DNA from: Actinotalea sp. Marseille-Q4924
Lineage (GTDB): Bacteria; Actinomycetota; Actinomycetes; Actinomycetales; Cellulomonadaceae
DNA length: 64,000 bases
Direction of reading: 5' to 3'
Assembly (NCBI RefSeq): GCF_916618755.1
Contig: NZ_CAKAKB010000002.1
Span: forward strand, 372,001 to 436,000
In this document: positions 47,212 through 56,498 of the stretch, in pieces
Position numbering within the stretch: position 1 is the stretch's first letter
How the letters are laid out: each line of letters begins with the position of its first letter
Translations under genes and position numbers: made by a program
The notes under the pieces: model-generated
What the model saw: only the letters and a program-made list of their open reading frames with translations
The model's database searches: none
What the model was told of the DNA's origin: nothing

Positions 47212-47306
47212 TCCTTGTCAGCGAAAAGGGCAAACCCACCGCGAGGTGGGGACGCAAAGCCAACGGGACCCCAAGGGTCGGCCGGGCTCACCGAACGACG
47301 AAGGAG
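47212..47306 (+). promoter_or_regulatory. c-di-GMP-I (GEMM-I) riboswitch upstream of bldC
   Basis: The core matches the class consensus closely: AGGGCAAACC (47227-47236), a CCCACC/GGTGGG stem capped by a GCGA tetraloop (47235-47250), GGGACGCAAAGCC (47249-47261), a GACCC/GGGTC-type second hairpin (47268-47279), and the 3' GCCGGGCTCACCG (47281-47293). These correspond to the GNRA tetraloop helix, the invariant GACGCAAAGCC and the closing strand of the class. TCCTT at 47212-47216, directly 5' of the closing helix, is complementary to AAGGA of the bldC ribosome binding site (47301-47305), giving a plausible translational OFF switch. The platform is inference; the aptamer call is strong. Confidence 0.9.
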
Positions 47307-47312
47307 TGCGCG

Positions 47313-47537
47313 ATGTCGCCTCAGACCTCCCAGCAGGACCGTACCGACGCCCCGGGTGCGCTGCTCACCCCGGCCGAGGTCGCCAGCATGTTCCGCGTGG
47401 ACCCGAAGACGGTGACGCGCTGGGCCAAGGCCGGCAAGCTCTCCGCCATCCGCACCCTCGGTGGCCACCGCCGCTACAGCGAGGCCGAGGTCCGCAGCCT
47501 GCTGCACGGCGTCCCGCAGCCGCGCCTCGAGGACTGA
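47313..47537 (+). CDS. bldC: Developmental regulator BldC (MerR-like)
   Basis: 74 residues. LLTPAEVASMFRVDPKTVTR, WAKAGKLSAIRTLGGHRRYS and EAEVRSLLHGVPQPR are nearly identical to Streptomyces BldC, an asymmetric winged-HTH protein that binds direct repeats head-to-tail and controls entry into development. Its role in a non-sporulating relative is unknown. ATG at 47313 with AAGGAG (47301-47306). The leader carries a c-di-GMP-I riboswitch able to mask that ribosome binding site, and an 11-bp perfect hairpin terminator follows, so it is a single-gene unit. Confidence 0.95.
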   Translation: MSPQTSQQDRTDAPGALLTPAEVASMFRVDPKTVTRWAKAGKLSAIRTLGGHRRYSEAEVRSLLHGVPQPRLED

Positions 47538-47563
47538 CGGCCCGACCGTCCCAGCCGGTTCGA

Positions 47564-47596
47564 CCGATGCCCCCGTCCGCCGACGGGGGCATTCGG
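47564..47596 (+). terminator. Terminator of bldC
   Basis: ATGCCCCCGTC (47567-47577) pairs with GACGGGGGCAT (47582-47592) around a 4-nt loop; flanking CCG/CGG extends it past a bulged T. Starts 26 nt after the bldC stop. Confidence 0.75.
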
Positions 47597-47645
47597 TCGT
47601 CCGTGAGGGCGTCCGCTCACCGCGGTGACCGGCGGTCGCGACCGG

Positions 47646-48741
47646 TCAGCTGCCCGTCGCGCGGCGGTATGCGGCGCCGTCGTCGCCGCCGGTACGACGC
47701 CATGCGCCGTGGCAGCCGGCGCGCGCAAGATCCACCGCCCCGTGCCACTCGTACGTCGTCGGCCACCGTCGGAAGACGGGCACGACCGTCGTGACGACCC
47801 GCATGAGCAGCGGCAGGCCGCGGGGTCTCCAGCGCTCCAGGCGGTCCAGGCTGACGTCCGCCACGTCGCCGCGGCGCACGGCCGACCATGCGCCGCCAGG
47901 TGACTCGGCTCCCGTCGATCTCGATGGTCCACCGTCCACCCGAGCGGTTCCCGTCCGGCAGGGTGCGCAGGTCGGGGAACGGCGGGTCGAACGTCACCCG
48001 GGCGGCGTGACCGTCCCGTGCGGCGGTGACGCGGCGGACGGCGGACCCGTCGGCGGTGACCTCCACCTCGCCGGTGCCGCCGGCACCGGCAGGGGCGTCC
48101 CCGTCCCGGTCCAGCTCCACGGAGCACAGCGCCGTCGCGTACTTGACGAGGTGACGCCGGTGCAGCAGGGCGCCGGGGAGCCGTCCGATGCTCGCGGTGC
48201 GTCCGCCGATGCGGATGACGGGCGCTCGGCCCGCGACGCGGACCAGGTCGAAGCCGCCCATCCAGACCATCAGCAGGGAACCAGGCTGCACGATCCCGGC
48301 GCTCACGGGCGCGAGCAGGCGAGCGCGGCGGCGCGGCCGTCCGTCGCGGTCGTCGACGTGCACCTCGACCGCGCGCCCGTCCACGTCGGTGAACCGCACC
48401 TCGGCCAGGACGCCGTCCGCTGCGACCTGGAGCCGGGCGACGTCGAACTCCGTCTCGGTCCAGGACCGGGTCCCCCCACCGATCCGGTAACCGGCGGCGT
48501 CGAGGCGCAGCCCGCGCTGCACGTAGTAGTCGACGCTGCGGTCCGCGCGCCGTGACAGGAACACGAGCATCCCCGTGCCGTGGGTGTCGTCGTCGAACGA
48601 CTGCAGCTCGACGCCGTCGTACACCGGGTCGTCGGCGAGCTCGGCGTTGAGCATGGCGCCGACGCCGTCGATGCGCAGCGAGTGCGGGACCAGGGGCGCG
48701 GGCGCGCCGCCCACGACCGGGTCCTGGTGGATGCTCGTCAT
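47646..48741 (-). pseudogene. Conserved protein of unknown function with apparent frameshift near the 3' end
   Basis: Reading from ATG 48741, ~285 codons look normal (SLRIDGVGAMLNAELADDPVYDGVELQSF ... VWMGGFDLVRV ... WTIEIDGSRVTWRRMVGRAP), then the frame becomes Arg/Pro-rich nonsense to a stop at 47617. The +1 frame instead continues with protein-like sequence (RRGDVADVSLDRLERWRPRG, VVTTVVPVFRRWPTTYEWHG) to a stop at 47646. Joining the frames near 47880, by removing one base in a GC run, gives ~364 residues. It is either a recent frameshift or a sequence error. I do not recognise the family; the beta-rich body has no signal peptide. No ribosome binding site stands out. Confidence 0.65.
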
Positions 48742-48762
48742 GCTGTTCTCCCGTCACAGAGG

Positions 48763-48862
48763 CCCACCCATGCAACCCGCCGGAGCGTCGGGCGCCTGCG
48801 ACGAACGTCCCGAGCCCTTCCGGGCGCCATGGGTGGGTGACCTTCCCGGGCCGTGCGGGAAG
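48763..48862. repeat. Inverted repeats in the region before the NAD(P)-binding gene
   Basis: CCCACCCATG (48763-48772) and CATGGGTGGG (48828-48837) form a 10-bp perfect inverted repeat with a 55-bp spacer. CTTCCCG (48842-48848) and CGGGAAG (48856-48862) form a second hairpin directly after it. Confidence 0.6.
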
Positions 48863-48940
48863 TCCCCGGTGCGTGCGGGATCAGGGTCGACAGGTGCCGC
48901 GTGTGACCTAGGGCCCTCGCGGCCCGCCCCGGCCAGGCGT

Positions 48941-48956
48941 CGACTGGGACCAGTCG
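48941..48956. promoter_or_regulatory. 16-bp palindromic operator candidate
   Basis: CGACTGG-GA-CCAGTCG: perfect 7-bp arms around a 2-bp centre, 29 bp upstream of the ATG at 48986. The size and symmetry suit a TetR- or MarR-type dimer. No regulator gene is adjacent. Confidence 0.4.
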
Positions 48957-48985
48957 TCGTGCTCTTCGGGAGGGGGTCGCTCGAC

Positions 48986-49885
48986 ATGCTCGTCGTCGTC
49001 GCAGGAGGATCGGGCTTCCTCGGGAGCCGGGTCGCCGCGGAGCTCGCAGCCCAGGGGCACCAGGTTCGCGCCCTGAGCCGTGGCCTCACCGCCCGACCCG
49101 GTCCACCTGACGCCCGGATCCACGTGGTGCGGGCGGACGTCCGCGACCCCCGGACGCTGGTCGAGCCCCTGACAGGGGCTGAGGTGGTCGTGTCGACGGT
49201 CCAGGGCTTCATCGGGCCCGGCGGGGTGACCCCGGCATCCGTGGACCGGGACGGCAATCGCGCGCTCGTGGACGTCGCCCGGGAGCAGGGTGCGGACGTC
49301 GTCCTGGTCTCCATGACCGGCGCCGCGACCGACAGCCCCATGGAGCTGGCGCGGATGAAGGCAGCCGCCGAGCAGCACCTGCGTAGCAGCGGGGTCCCGT
49401 GGACGGTCGTCCGTGGCGCCGCCTTCGCGCAAGCCTGGATCGACCTGCTGGAGGGCACCGCGGGGCGCAACGGCCGGCTGACCGTCTTCGGACGCGCTGA
49501 CAACCCCATCCCCTGGGTGGACGTGCGTGAGGTGGCCGCCCTGGTGGTGCGCGCGACGGTGGACCCGACGCTGCGCGGGGAGGTGCTCGAGCTGTGCGGG
49601 CCCGAGTCGTGGTCCCTCCGCCGCCTGGCGGGGGAGATCATGATCGCGCGAGGCATCCTCGGGCACCCCCGACGCGTCCCCCGGCCGGTGCTGCACACGA
49701 TCGTGACGACCGTGGGCCGGGTGCGCCCCGAGCTCGGGCGTCAGGCCGCCGCAGCGCTGGCCATGGACGTGCTGCCGCCGGCCGACGACACCCGGACGCG
49801 GGAACGCTTCCCGGACCTGCCGGCGACACCGGTCTCCACGGTCCTCGCCGAGCTCATGGCGGCCAGCTCGACCGCCCCCGTATGA
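48986..49885 (+). CDS. NAD(P)H-binding (atypical SDR/NmrA-like) protein
   Basis: 299 residues. The Rossmann start VVVAGGSGFLGSRVAAELAAQG has the G-x-x-G-x-x-G motif of atypical SDRs. VVRADVRDPRTLVEPLTGAEVVVSTVQGF and VLVSMTGAATDSPMELARMKAAAEQHL follow the NmrA/NAD(P)H-binding pattern, and IPWVDVREVAALVVRATVD is the conserved substrate-side block. The catalytic Tyr-x-x-x-Lys of classical SDRs is not obvious, so a sensor or atypical reductase role is open. ATG at 48986 with GGAGGGGG about 9 nt upstream and a palindromic operator candidate before it. Confidence 0.85.
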   Translation: MLVVVAGGSGFLGSRVAAELAAQGHQVRALSRGLTARPGPPDARIHVVRADVRDPRTLVEPLTGAEVVVSTVQGFIGPGGVTPASVDRDGNRALVDVAREQGADVVLVSMTGAATDSPMELARMKAAAEQHLRSSGVPWTVVRGAAFAQAWIDLLEGTAGRNGRLTVFGRADNPIPWVDVREVAALVVRATVDPTLRGEVLELCGPESWSLRRLAGEIMIARGILGHPRRVPRPVLHTIVTTVGRVRPELGRQAAAALAMDVLPPADDTRTRERFPDLPATPVSTVLAELMAASSTAPV

Positions 49886-50047
49886 CGAGGCGGGCGCAGG
49901 TCGGTGTCGTCCAGGGGGGCCAGGGCGGTGGCCCAACGCCCGTCGCGGGTGGCGTCGGCGAGCTGGTGGCGGGCGCTGGCGCGGGCGGAAGGACTGGCGC
50001 AGCTGGTCCCGATCGCTGCCCTGATCTGCTTCGACGGGGGACGACGA

Positions 50048-50077
50048 AGCCCCGGGCACCGTGGGGTGACCGGGGCT
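50048..50077 (-). terminator. Terminator of tRNA-Arg
   Basis: AGCCCCGG (50048-50055) pairs with CCGGGGCT (50070-50077), continuing inside with CACC/GGTG around a 4-nt loop. It begins 8 nt after the tRNA 3' end on the minus strand. Confidence 0.65.
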
Positions 50078-50085
50078 CTCGTGGG

Positions 50086-50158
50086 TGCCCGCGGCAGGAA
50101 TCGAACCTGCGGCCTTCTGCTCCGGAGGCAGACGCTCTATCCCCTGAGCTACGCGGGC
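50086..50158 (-). tRNA. tRNA-Arg (anticodon CCG)
   Basis: 73-nt cloverleaf on the minus strand. Acceptor GCCCGCG pairs with CGCGGGC plus discriminator A; D-arm TAGCTCAGGGGATAGAGC; anticodon stem TCTGC/GCAGA with loop CTCCGGA, anticodon CCG, reading CGG codons, which are frequent in this genome; T-arm with GGTTCGAATCC. The 3' CCA is not encoded (CCC follows). Confidence 0.97.
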
Positions 50159-50170
50159 GGGGCGCGCAGA

Positions 50171-50176
50171 ACATTA
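50171..50176 (-). promoter_or_regulatory. -10 hexamer of tRNA-Arg
   Basis: TAATGT on the minus strand, 12 nt upstream of the mature tRNA 5' end. No convincing -35. Confidence 0.5.
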
Positions 50177-50205
50177 CCAGCCCCGCGACGTCGGTCCTGA
50201 CCCGG

Positions 50206-50868
50206 TCAGCCGACCTGGACGTCCCCGATGAACTCGGACAGGTACTCGTCCACCTCCCGCATCGCGGCCTCGGCGTCGCCGGCCGCGATCGCCTCGACGA
50301 GGTCGTGGTGGGAGTCGTCGTCGTGGACGGGGTGCTCGAAGTTGAAGCGGATGTTCTCCGTGATGGCGTCGAGGAGGTTCTCGTACAGCGCGAGCAGCAC
50401 GGGGTTCTGCGCGGCCTGGGCGATGGTGCGGTGCAGGAGGAGGTCGGCCTCGACCATGTGGTCCAGCTCGCCGCTCGCGTAGGCCGCGGCCCGGCGGTCG
50501 CGGACCGAGCGGAGCTCCTCGACCTGCTCCGCGGTGGCGCGGACGGCGGCGAGGCGGGCGGCCTCCACCTCGAGGCTGCGGCGGACCTCCAGGACGTCCC
50601 GCTGGTGCGCGCCCGCGATCTGACGCCCCATCGCGGTGCCGAGCTCGGAGTTGGAGATGACGTAGGTGCCCGAGCCCTGACGCCGCTCCAGCATGCCGGC
50701 GTGGACCAGCGACTGGACCGCTTCCCGCACGGTGTTGCGGCCCACGCCGATGAGCTCGGTGAGCTCAGGCTCTGCGGGGATGCGCATGCCGACCTGCCAG
50801 GCACCGGAGGTGATCTGCTGGCGCAGGCGTCCGACGGCAAGGTCGATGAGGTTCGTGCGGCGAGTCAT
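50206..50868 (-). CDS. GntR/FadR-family transcriptional regulator
   Basis: 220 residues. The N-terminal wHTH (AVGRLRQQITSGAWQVGMRI; ELIGVGRNTVREAVQSLVHA; RRQGSGTYVI) is the GntR DNA-binding domain. The C-terminal all-helical FCD domain (VLEVRRSLEVEAARLAAVRA ... DLLLHRTIAQAAQNPVLLAL ... DDSHHDLVEAIAAGDAEAAM) has the His/Asp residues that bind metal and small carboxylates. Effector and targets are unknown. ATG at 50868 with GGGAGG 6-11 nt upstream. Divergent from argS. Confidence 0.92.
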   Translation of the reverse strand: MTRRTNLIDLAVGRLRQQITSGAWQVGMRIPAEPELTELIGVGRNTVREAVQSLVHAGMLERRQGSGTYVISNSELGTAMGRQIAGAHQRDVLEVRRSLEVEAARLAAVRATAEQVEELRSVRDRRAAAYASGELDHMVEADLLLHRTIAQAAQNPVLLALYENLLDAITENIRFNFEHPVHDDDSHHDLVEAIAAGDAEAAMREVDEYLSEFIGDVQVG

Positions 50869-50967
50869 CCGACCTCCCGTTCGCTGTGGGGGGATTCAAC
50901 ACCCCCGCGGGCCTCCGGCGCATCTTCGCCCCGGTGGGCGCCCCGCCGCGGCGCTCCGCGTGCTCGG

Positions 50968-50973
50968 TAGGCT
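50968..50973 (+). promoter_or_regulatory. -10 hexamer of argS (leaderless)
   Basis: TAGGCT ends 6 nt before the argS GTG at 50980; there is no ribosome binding site. The -35 is weak. Confidence 0.55.
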
Positions 50974-50979
50974 TCCGTC

Positions 50980-52659
50980 GTGACCCCCGCTGAGCTGTCC
51001 CAGGCGCTGCACGCCGTCCTGACCTCCGCCGTCGCCGACGGTGCGGTGAGCCTCGCCGCCGACGACGTCCCGGCATCGGTCGCGGTGGAGCGTCCCCGGC
51101 AGCGCGAGCACGGCGACTGGGCCACCAACGTGGCGCTGCAGCTCGCGAAGAAGGCGGGCGTGCCGCCGCGTGCGCTCGCGGACGTCCTGGCCGAGCGGCT
51201 CCGTTCGGTCTCAGGCGTGTCGGCCGTGGAGGTCGCCGGGCCGGGGTTTCTCAACATCTCGCTCGACACCGCCGCCGCCGGCGAGCTGGCCCGCACCGTC
51301 GTGGAGGCCGGCCCGGCGTACGGCCGGAACACCACGCTCGAGGGGCAGCGGATCAACCTCGAGTTCGTGTCGGCGAACCCGACCGGCCCCCTGCACATCG
51401 GCGGGGTCCGCTGGGCCGCCGTCGGGGACTCGCTCGCCCGGATGCTCCAGGCCAGTGGCGCCGAGGTCGCCCGGGAGTACTACTTCAACGACCACGGCGC
51501 GCAGATCGACCGCTTCGCCCGCTCCCTGCTGGCCGTCGCCCGGGGGCAGGACGCCCCGGAGGACGGGTACGGCGGCCAGTACATCGGCGACATCGCGGCG
51601 CAGGTCCTCGCCGACGCGGCGACCGCGGGCGAGCCGGACCCGCTGTCCCTCCCCGAGGACGAGGCGCAGGAGGTCTTCCGCTCCCGTGGCGTGGAGCTGA
51701 TGTTCGCGGAGATCAAGCAGGCCCTGCACGACTTCCGGGTCGACTTCGACGTGTACTTCCACGAGGACTCCCTGCACCGCTCCGGGGCCGTGGAGCGGGC
51801 GATCGCGCGGCTGCGCGAGCTGGGGCACGTGTTCGAGGCCGACGGCGCGGTCTGGCTGCGGACGACGGAGCTCGGCGACGACCGGGACCGGGTCATCGTC
51901 CGCTCCGACGGGATGCCCGCGTACATCGCCGGGGACCTGGCGTACTACCTCGACAAGCGCGAGCGCGGGTTCGACCGGGTCGTCATCATGCTGGGCGCCG
52001 ACCACCACGGCTACATCGGCCGGATGATGGCCATGTGCGCCGCCTTCGGCGACACCCCCGGGGTCAACCTCGAGATCCTCATCGGCCAGCTGGTCAACCT
52101 CGTCCGCGACGGGGAGCCGCTGCGGATGAGCAAGCGCGCGGGGACGATCGTGACGATCGACGACCTCGTGGGCGCGGTCGGGGTGGACGCCGCGCGCTAC
52201 TCCCTCGCCCGGTCCTCCACGGACAGCATGATCGACCTGGACCTGGACCTGCTGGCGCGCGCCACGAACGAGAACCCCGTCTTCTACGTCCAGTACGCCC
52301 ACGCACGGACGGTCAACGTCGGGCGCAACGCCGCGGACCTGGGCGTCCGCCGGGAGGACGGCTTCGACCCGTCCCTGCTGGACCACGTCACCGAGGGCAC
52401 GCTCCTGGCGCTCCTCGGGGACTTCGGCCGGGTCGTCGCCCAGGCCGCCGAGCTGCGCGAGCCGCACCGCGTCGCCCGGTACCTCGAGGAGCTCGCCGGC
52501 GCGTACCACAAGTGGTACGACCAGCGCCGCGTCACGCCCTTCGGGGACGAGGTGGTCGACGACGTCCACCGCACGCGCCTGTGGCTCAACGACGCGACCC
52601 GCCAGGTCCTCGCGAACGGCCTGGACCTGCTCGGCGTCAGCGCCCCGGAGCGCATGTGA
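50980..52659 (+). CDS. argS: Arginyl-tRNA synthetase
   Basis: 559 residues, class Ia. The Add-1 domain at the N-terminus (about 1-85) is followed by the HIGH-type motif [13 protein letters not shown], the KMSKS-type motif LRMSKRAGT, and an anticodon-binding C-terminal domain ending [12 protein letters not shown] with the conserved terminal Met. It charges tRNA-Arg; one such tRNA gene lies 0.8 kb away. The GTG is supported by a -10 6 nt upstream. The stop overlaps the lysA start by 4 bp (GTGA), linking argS to the lysine/threonine genes, an order common in actinobacteria. Confidence 0.97.
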   Translation: MTPAELSQALHAVLTSAVADGAVSLAADDVPASVAVERPRQREHGDWATNVALQLAKKAGVPPRALADVLAERLRSVSGVSAVEVAGPGFLNISLDTAAAGELARTVVEAGPAYGRNTTLEGQRINLEFVSANPTGPLHIGGVRWAAVGDSLARMLQASGAEVAREYYFNDHGAQIDRFARSLLAVARGQDAPEDGYGGQYIGDIAAQVLADAATAGEPDPLSLPEDEAQEVFRSRGVELMFAEIKQALHDFRVDFDVYFHEDSLHRSGAVERAIARLRELGHVFEADGAVWLRTTELGDDRDRVIVRSDGMPAYIAGDLAYYLDKRERGFDRVVIMLGADHHGYIGRMMAMCAAFGDTPGVNLEILIGQLVNLVRDGEPLRMSKRAGTIVTIDDLVGAVGVDAARYSLARSSTDSMIDLDLDLLARATNENPVFYVQYAHARTVNVGRNAADLGVRREDGFDPSLLDHVTEGTLLALLGDFGRVVAQAAELREPHRVARYLEELAGAYHKWYDQRRVTPFGDEVVDDVHRTRLWLNDATRQVLANGLDLLGVSAPERM

Positions 52660-54026
52660 CCGACCGACCCGTCGACCGCCCGCTCGACCCCGACCTGTGG
52701 CCGGCGACGACGACGGTCGCCGCCGACGGCTCCGTGAGCATCGGCGGCGTCGACCTGCGGGCGCTCGCGGCCGAGCACGGGACGCCGGCCTACGTGCTGG
52801 ACGAGGCGGACTTCCGCCGCCGCGCCCGCGGCTTCCGCGAGGCGTTCGAGCGCGCCTTCGGCGCTATCGGGACCGAGGTCGACGTCTACTACGCGGGCAA
52901 GGCGTTCCTGAGCACCGCTGTCGCGCGGTGGGCGGTCCAGGAGGGCCTGCGCATCGACACCGCGACGGGCGGCGAGCTCGCCGTCGCCCTGCGTGCCGGT
53001 GTCCCCGGTGACCACATCGGCCTGCACGGGAACAACAAGTCCGACACGGAGATCGCCCGGGCCCTGGATGCCGGCGTCGGCCGGCTCGTCGTGGACTCCC
53101 TGCTCGAGGTCGACCGCGTCGCGGACGCCGCCGCGGCCGCCGGCGTGCGTGCGCCGGTCATGGTGCGGGTGACGACCGGCGTGCACGCCGGGGGCCACGA
53201 GTACATCTCCACCGCCCACGAGGACCAGAAGTTCGGCCTGTCGATCGCGGGCGGTCAGGCGCTGGAGGCCCTGGAGGCCGTCCTCGGCCGGCCGGACCTG
53301 GACCTCGTCGGCATCCACTCGCACATCGGCAGCCAGATCCTCGACGCGTCCGGGTTCGCCGTGGCAGCCCGGCGGATCCTCGAGCTGCGCGCCCGCCTCG
53401 CCGAGCGCACCGGTCACCTGGTCCGGGAGGTGGACCTCGGCGGCGGCTACGGCATCGCGTACCTGCCGGGCGAGGCGCCGCTGGACCCGGCGCGCGTCGC
53501 CGTCGAGATGGCGCGGGCCGTCGCGGACGTGTGCGCGGAGCTGGGCACGTCCGTCCCGCGCGTGTCCGTGGAGCCCGGTCGCGCGATCGTCGGTCCGACG
53601 ACGGTCACGGTCTACAGCGTGGGCACGGTCAAGCCCGTCGTCGTCGAGGAGGAGGACGGCGCCTTCACGCGCACCTACGTCTCCGTCGACGGCGGGATGA
53701 GCGACAACCTGCGTCCTGCGCTGTACGGCGCGCGGTACTCCGCCGCGGTGGTCAGTCGCGACGGGGGGCCCGGAGCCGTGCGCGCGCGGGTGGTCGGAAA
53801 GCACTGCGAGAGCGGCGACGTCGTCGTCCACGACGTCCTGCTGCCTGCCGACGTGCGCGCGGGGGACCTGCTCGCGGTGCCCGCGACCGGCGCCTACGGG
53901 CGCTCGATGGCCTCCAACTACAACCTGGTCCCACGCCCGCCGGTCCTGGCCGTGCGCGACGGCGAGGTCAGCGTGCTGGTACGTCGCGAGACCGAGGACG
54001 ACCTGCTCGCGCTCGACGTGGGCTGA
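52656..54026 (+). CDS. lysA: Diaminopimelate decarboxylase
   Basis: 456 residues, PLP-dependent fold type III. The PLP lysine is in [50 protein letters not shown] and GKHCESGD are the family blocks (the last contributes the active-site Cys from the other subunit). It makes lysine from meso-diaminopimelate. GTG at 52656 overlaps the argS stop. hom follows after 101 bp. Confidence 0.97.
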   Translation: MTDRPVDRPLDPDLWPATTTVAADGSVSIGGVDLRALAAEHGTPAYVLDEADFRRRARGFREAFERAFGAIGTEVDVYYAGKAFLSTAVARWAVQEGLRIDTATGGELAVALRAGVPGDHIGLHGNNKSDTEIARALDAGVGRLVVDSLLEVDRVADAAAAAGVRAPVMVRVTTGVHAGGHEYISTAHEDQKFGLSIAGGQALEALEAVLGRPDLDLVGIHSHIGSQILDASGFAVAARRILELRARLAERTGHLVREVDLGGGYGIAYLPGEAPLDPARVAVEMARAVADVCAELGTSVPRVSVEPGRAIVGPTTVTVYSVGTVKPVVVEEEDGAFTRTYVSVDGGMSDNLRPALYGARYSAAVVSRDGGPGAVRARVVGKHCESGDVVVHDVLLPADVRAGDLLAVPATGAYGRSMASNYNLVPRPPVLAVRDGEVSVLVRRETEDDLLALDVG

Positions 54027-54127
54027 GCGGCTGGACCACATCCTGGCCGTGACGGCGTCGCGGCAGGGCGATGGGGCAGGGTGGCGCCGCACGGCGGTCG
54101 TGCGGCACGACACGAGAGGTGGCAACG

Positions 54128-55417
54128 GTGACAGCCAGTGGACCGGTCCGGGTGGCCCTGCTGGGCTGCGGCGTCGTCGGGACCGAGGTGGCACGGCTGC
54201 TCCTGACGGACGGCGCCGAGCTCGCGGCCCGCGTCGGTGCACCCCTGGAGCTCGTCGGCATCGCCGTCCGCGACGTCGAGGCGCCGCGCGACCCCGTCGT
54301 GGACCGCTCCCTGCTGACGGACGACGCCGAGGGGCTCGTGCGACGCGCCGACGTCGTCGTGGAGGTCATGGGCGGCATCGAGCCGACGCGCACGCTGCTC
54401 CTGGGCGCCATCTCGTCCGGCGCCTCGGTGGTGACCGCCAACAAGGCGCTGCTCGGGCAGGACGGGCCCACGCTCTACGCAGCCGCCGACGCCGCCGGCG
54501 TCGACCTCTACCTCGAGGCCGCCGTCGCCGGTGCCATCCCGCTCGTGCGGCCGCTGCGCGAGTCGCTCGTGGGTGACCGGGTCACCCGGGTCCTCGGCAT
54601 CGTCAACGGCACCACGAACTACGTGCTGGACCAGATGGCCACGCACGGCCTCGGCCTGCACGACGCGCTGGCCCAGGCGCAGGAGCTGGGCTACGCCGAG
54701 GCGGACCCGACGGCCGACGTCGAGGGCCACGACGCCGCCGCGAAGGCCGCGATCCTGGCGTCCCTGGCCTTCCACACGCGGGTGAGCGTCGGCGACGTGC
54801 ACTGCGAGGGGATCATGGCCGTGACGGCCGACGACGTCGCGCTCGCGGCGGAGACCGGTCACGTCGTCAAGCTGCTCGCCATCGCCGAGCGGGCCGGGGA
54901 CGACGGCGTCGTCGTCCGGGTCCACCCCGCCCTCGTGCCCACGACGCACCCGCTCGCGAGCGTCCGCGGTGCGTACAACGCCGTTTTCGTCGAGGCGGAG
55001 GCCGCCGGCGAGCTGATGTTCTACGGGCGCGGCGCGGGCGGTGCGCCCACGGCGAGCGCGGTCCTCGGCGACCTCGTCACCGTGGCACGGCACCGGGTCC
55101 TCGGCGGCAAGGGACCGGTCGAGTCGCGGCATGCGGAGCTCCTCCCGCGACCGGTCGGGGAGGCCGTGACGCGCTACCAGGTGCAGGCGCGGGTCGACGA
55201 CCGGCCCGGGGTCCTCGCGCAGGCCGCCCGCGTCTTCGCCGACCACGGCGTGTCCATCGAGACCGTGCGCCAGGCCCGGGCCGACGGCGAGCAGGCGGAC
55301 CTGCTCGTCGTGACCCACGCGGCGCCCGACGCGGCGCTCGCGTCGACGGTCGACGCCCTGGCCGACCTTGCCGTCGTGCGCGCGGTCGTCTCCGTGCTGC
55401 GAGTCGAAGGAGCCTGA
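54128..55417 (+). CDS. hom: Homoserine dehydrogenase
   Basis: 429 residues. Nucleotide-binding [26 protein letters not shown], the substrate block [14 protein letters not shown] with [30 protein letters not shown], and a C-terminal ACT domain (about 350-429, [25 protein letters not shown]) for threonine feedback control. It converts aspartate semialdehyde to homoserine. GTG 54128 was chosen because GAGAGGTGG lies 6 nt upstream; GTG 54119 is an in-frame alternative. thrC begins 1 bp after its stop. Confidence 0.97.
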   Translation: MTASGPVRVALLGCGVVGTEVARLLLTDGAELAARVGAPLELVGIAVRDVEAPRDPVVDRSLLTDDAEGLVRRADVVVEVMGGIEPTRTLLLGAISSGASVVTANKALLGQDGPTLYAAADAAGVDLYLEAAVAGAIPLVRPLRESLVGDRVTRVLGIVNGTTNYVLDQMATHGLGLHDALAQAQELGYAEADPTADVEGHDAAAKAAILASLAFHTRVSVGDVHCEGIMAVTADDVALAAETGHVVKLLAIAERAGDDGVVVRVHPALVPTTHPLASVRGAYNAVFVEAEAAGELMFYGRGAGGAPTASAVLGDLVTVARHRVLGGKGPVESRHAELLPRPVGEAVTRYQVQARVDDRPGVLAQAARVFADHGVSIETVRQARADGEQADLLVVTHAAPDAALASTVDALADLAVVRAVVSVLRVEGA

Positions 55418-55418
55418 C

Positions 55419-56489
55419 ATGGCGCACCAGTGGCGCGGGGTCATCGCCGAGTACGCGGACCGGCTGCCCCGGCACGTCCAGCACACGGTCGTGACGCTCG
55501 GTGAGGGCGGGACGCCGCTGGTCCCGGCGCGCGCGCTGTCGGAGGAGGTCGGGGCGCGGGTGAGCCTCAAGGTCGAGGGCATGAACCCCACCGGCTCGTT
55601 CAAGGACCGCGGCATGACGACGGCGATCTCCGCCGCCGCGGCGCGCGGGGCGAAGGCCGTCGTGTGCGCCTCGACGGGCAACACGTCGGCGTCCGCCGCG
55701 GCGTACGCGGCCGCTGCCGGGATGACCTGTGCCGTTCTCGTCCCCGAGGGCAAGATCGCCATGGGCAAGCTGAGCCAGGCCGTCGCGCACGGGGCCCGGC
55801 TGCTGCAGGTGGACGGGAACTTCGACGACTGCCTCGTCGCGGCACGCAAGCTCGCGGACGTGTACCCGGTGGAGCTCGTGAACTCCGTCAACCCGGACCG
55901 GATCGAGGGGCAGAAGACGGCGTCGTTCGAGATTGTGGACGCCCTCGGCGACGCGCCCGACATCCACGTGCTGCCGGTCGGCAACGCCGGGAACATCACC
56001 GCGTACTGGAAGGGCTTCGTCGAGTACGCGCAGGACGGTCCTGCGAGCCGGACCCCGGCCATGTGGGGCTTCCAGGCCGCCGGCGCCGCCCCGATCGTCG
56101 CGGGTCACCCGATCACGCACCCGGAGACGATCGCGACCGCCATCCGCATCGGCAACCCCGCGTCGTGGGAGCAGGCCGTCGACGCGCGCGACACCTCCGG
56201 CGGCCTCATCGAGTCCGTGACCGACGACGAGATCCTCGCGGCCCACCGCTTCCTCGCGGCGCGCGTCGGCGTGTTCGTCGAGCCCGCGTCCGCCGCGGGT
56301 GTCGCGGGCCTGCTCCGGCTCGCCGGCGAGGGACGTGTCCCCCGGGACGCCCGGATCACCGTGACGGTCACCGGCCACGGGCTCAAGGACCCGCAGTGGG
56401 CCCTGCGTACCGCGGACGGAAGCGAGGTGCTCCCCGAGCGGGTCCAGGCGGACGTCGTCTCGATCGCGCACGCGCTCGGGCTCGACTGA
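55419..56489 (+). CDS. thrC: Threonine synthase
   Basis: 356 residues, PLP-dependent fold type II. The PLP lysine is in [64 protein letters not shown] (phosphate cradle) and [14 protein letters not shown] are conserved. It converts phosphohomoserine to threonine. ATG at 55419 with GAAGGAG 7-13 nt upstream, inside the end of hom. thrB follows 9 bp after the stop. Confidence 0.97.
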   Translation: MAHQWRGVIAEYADRLPRHVQHTVVTLGEGGTPLVPARALSEEVGARVSLKVEGMNPTGSFKDRGMTTAISAAAARGAKAVVCASTGNTSASAAAYAAAAGMTCAVLVPEGKIAMGKLSQAVAHGARLLQVDGNFDDCLVAARKLADVYPVELVNSVNPDRIEGQKTASFEIVDALGDAPDIHVLPVGNAGNITAYWKGFVEYAQDGPASRTPAMWGFQAAGAAPIVAGHPITHPETIATAIRIGNPASWEQAVDARDTSGGLIESVTDDEILAAHRFLAARVGVFVEPASAAGVAGLLRLAGEGRVPRDARITVTVTGHGLKDPQWALRTADGSEVLPERVQADVVSIAHALGLD

Positions 56490-56498
56490 GGGCCCGGC

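Larger units (their letters stand above)
46936..47312. other. 377-bp divergent region between the SRPBCC gene and bldC
   Basis: Holds the SRPBCC -10 (TAGCGT, 47005-47010, minus strand), a direct repeat TGACAG-N5-TGACAG (47152-47168) and the c-di-GMP-I riboswitch of bldC (about 47212-47306). The -10 of bldC is not obvious; it should lie between about 47165 and 47205. Confidence 0.6.
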
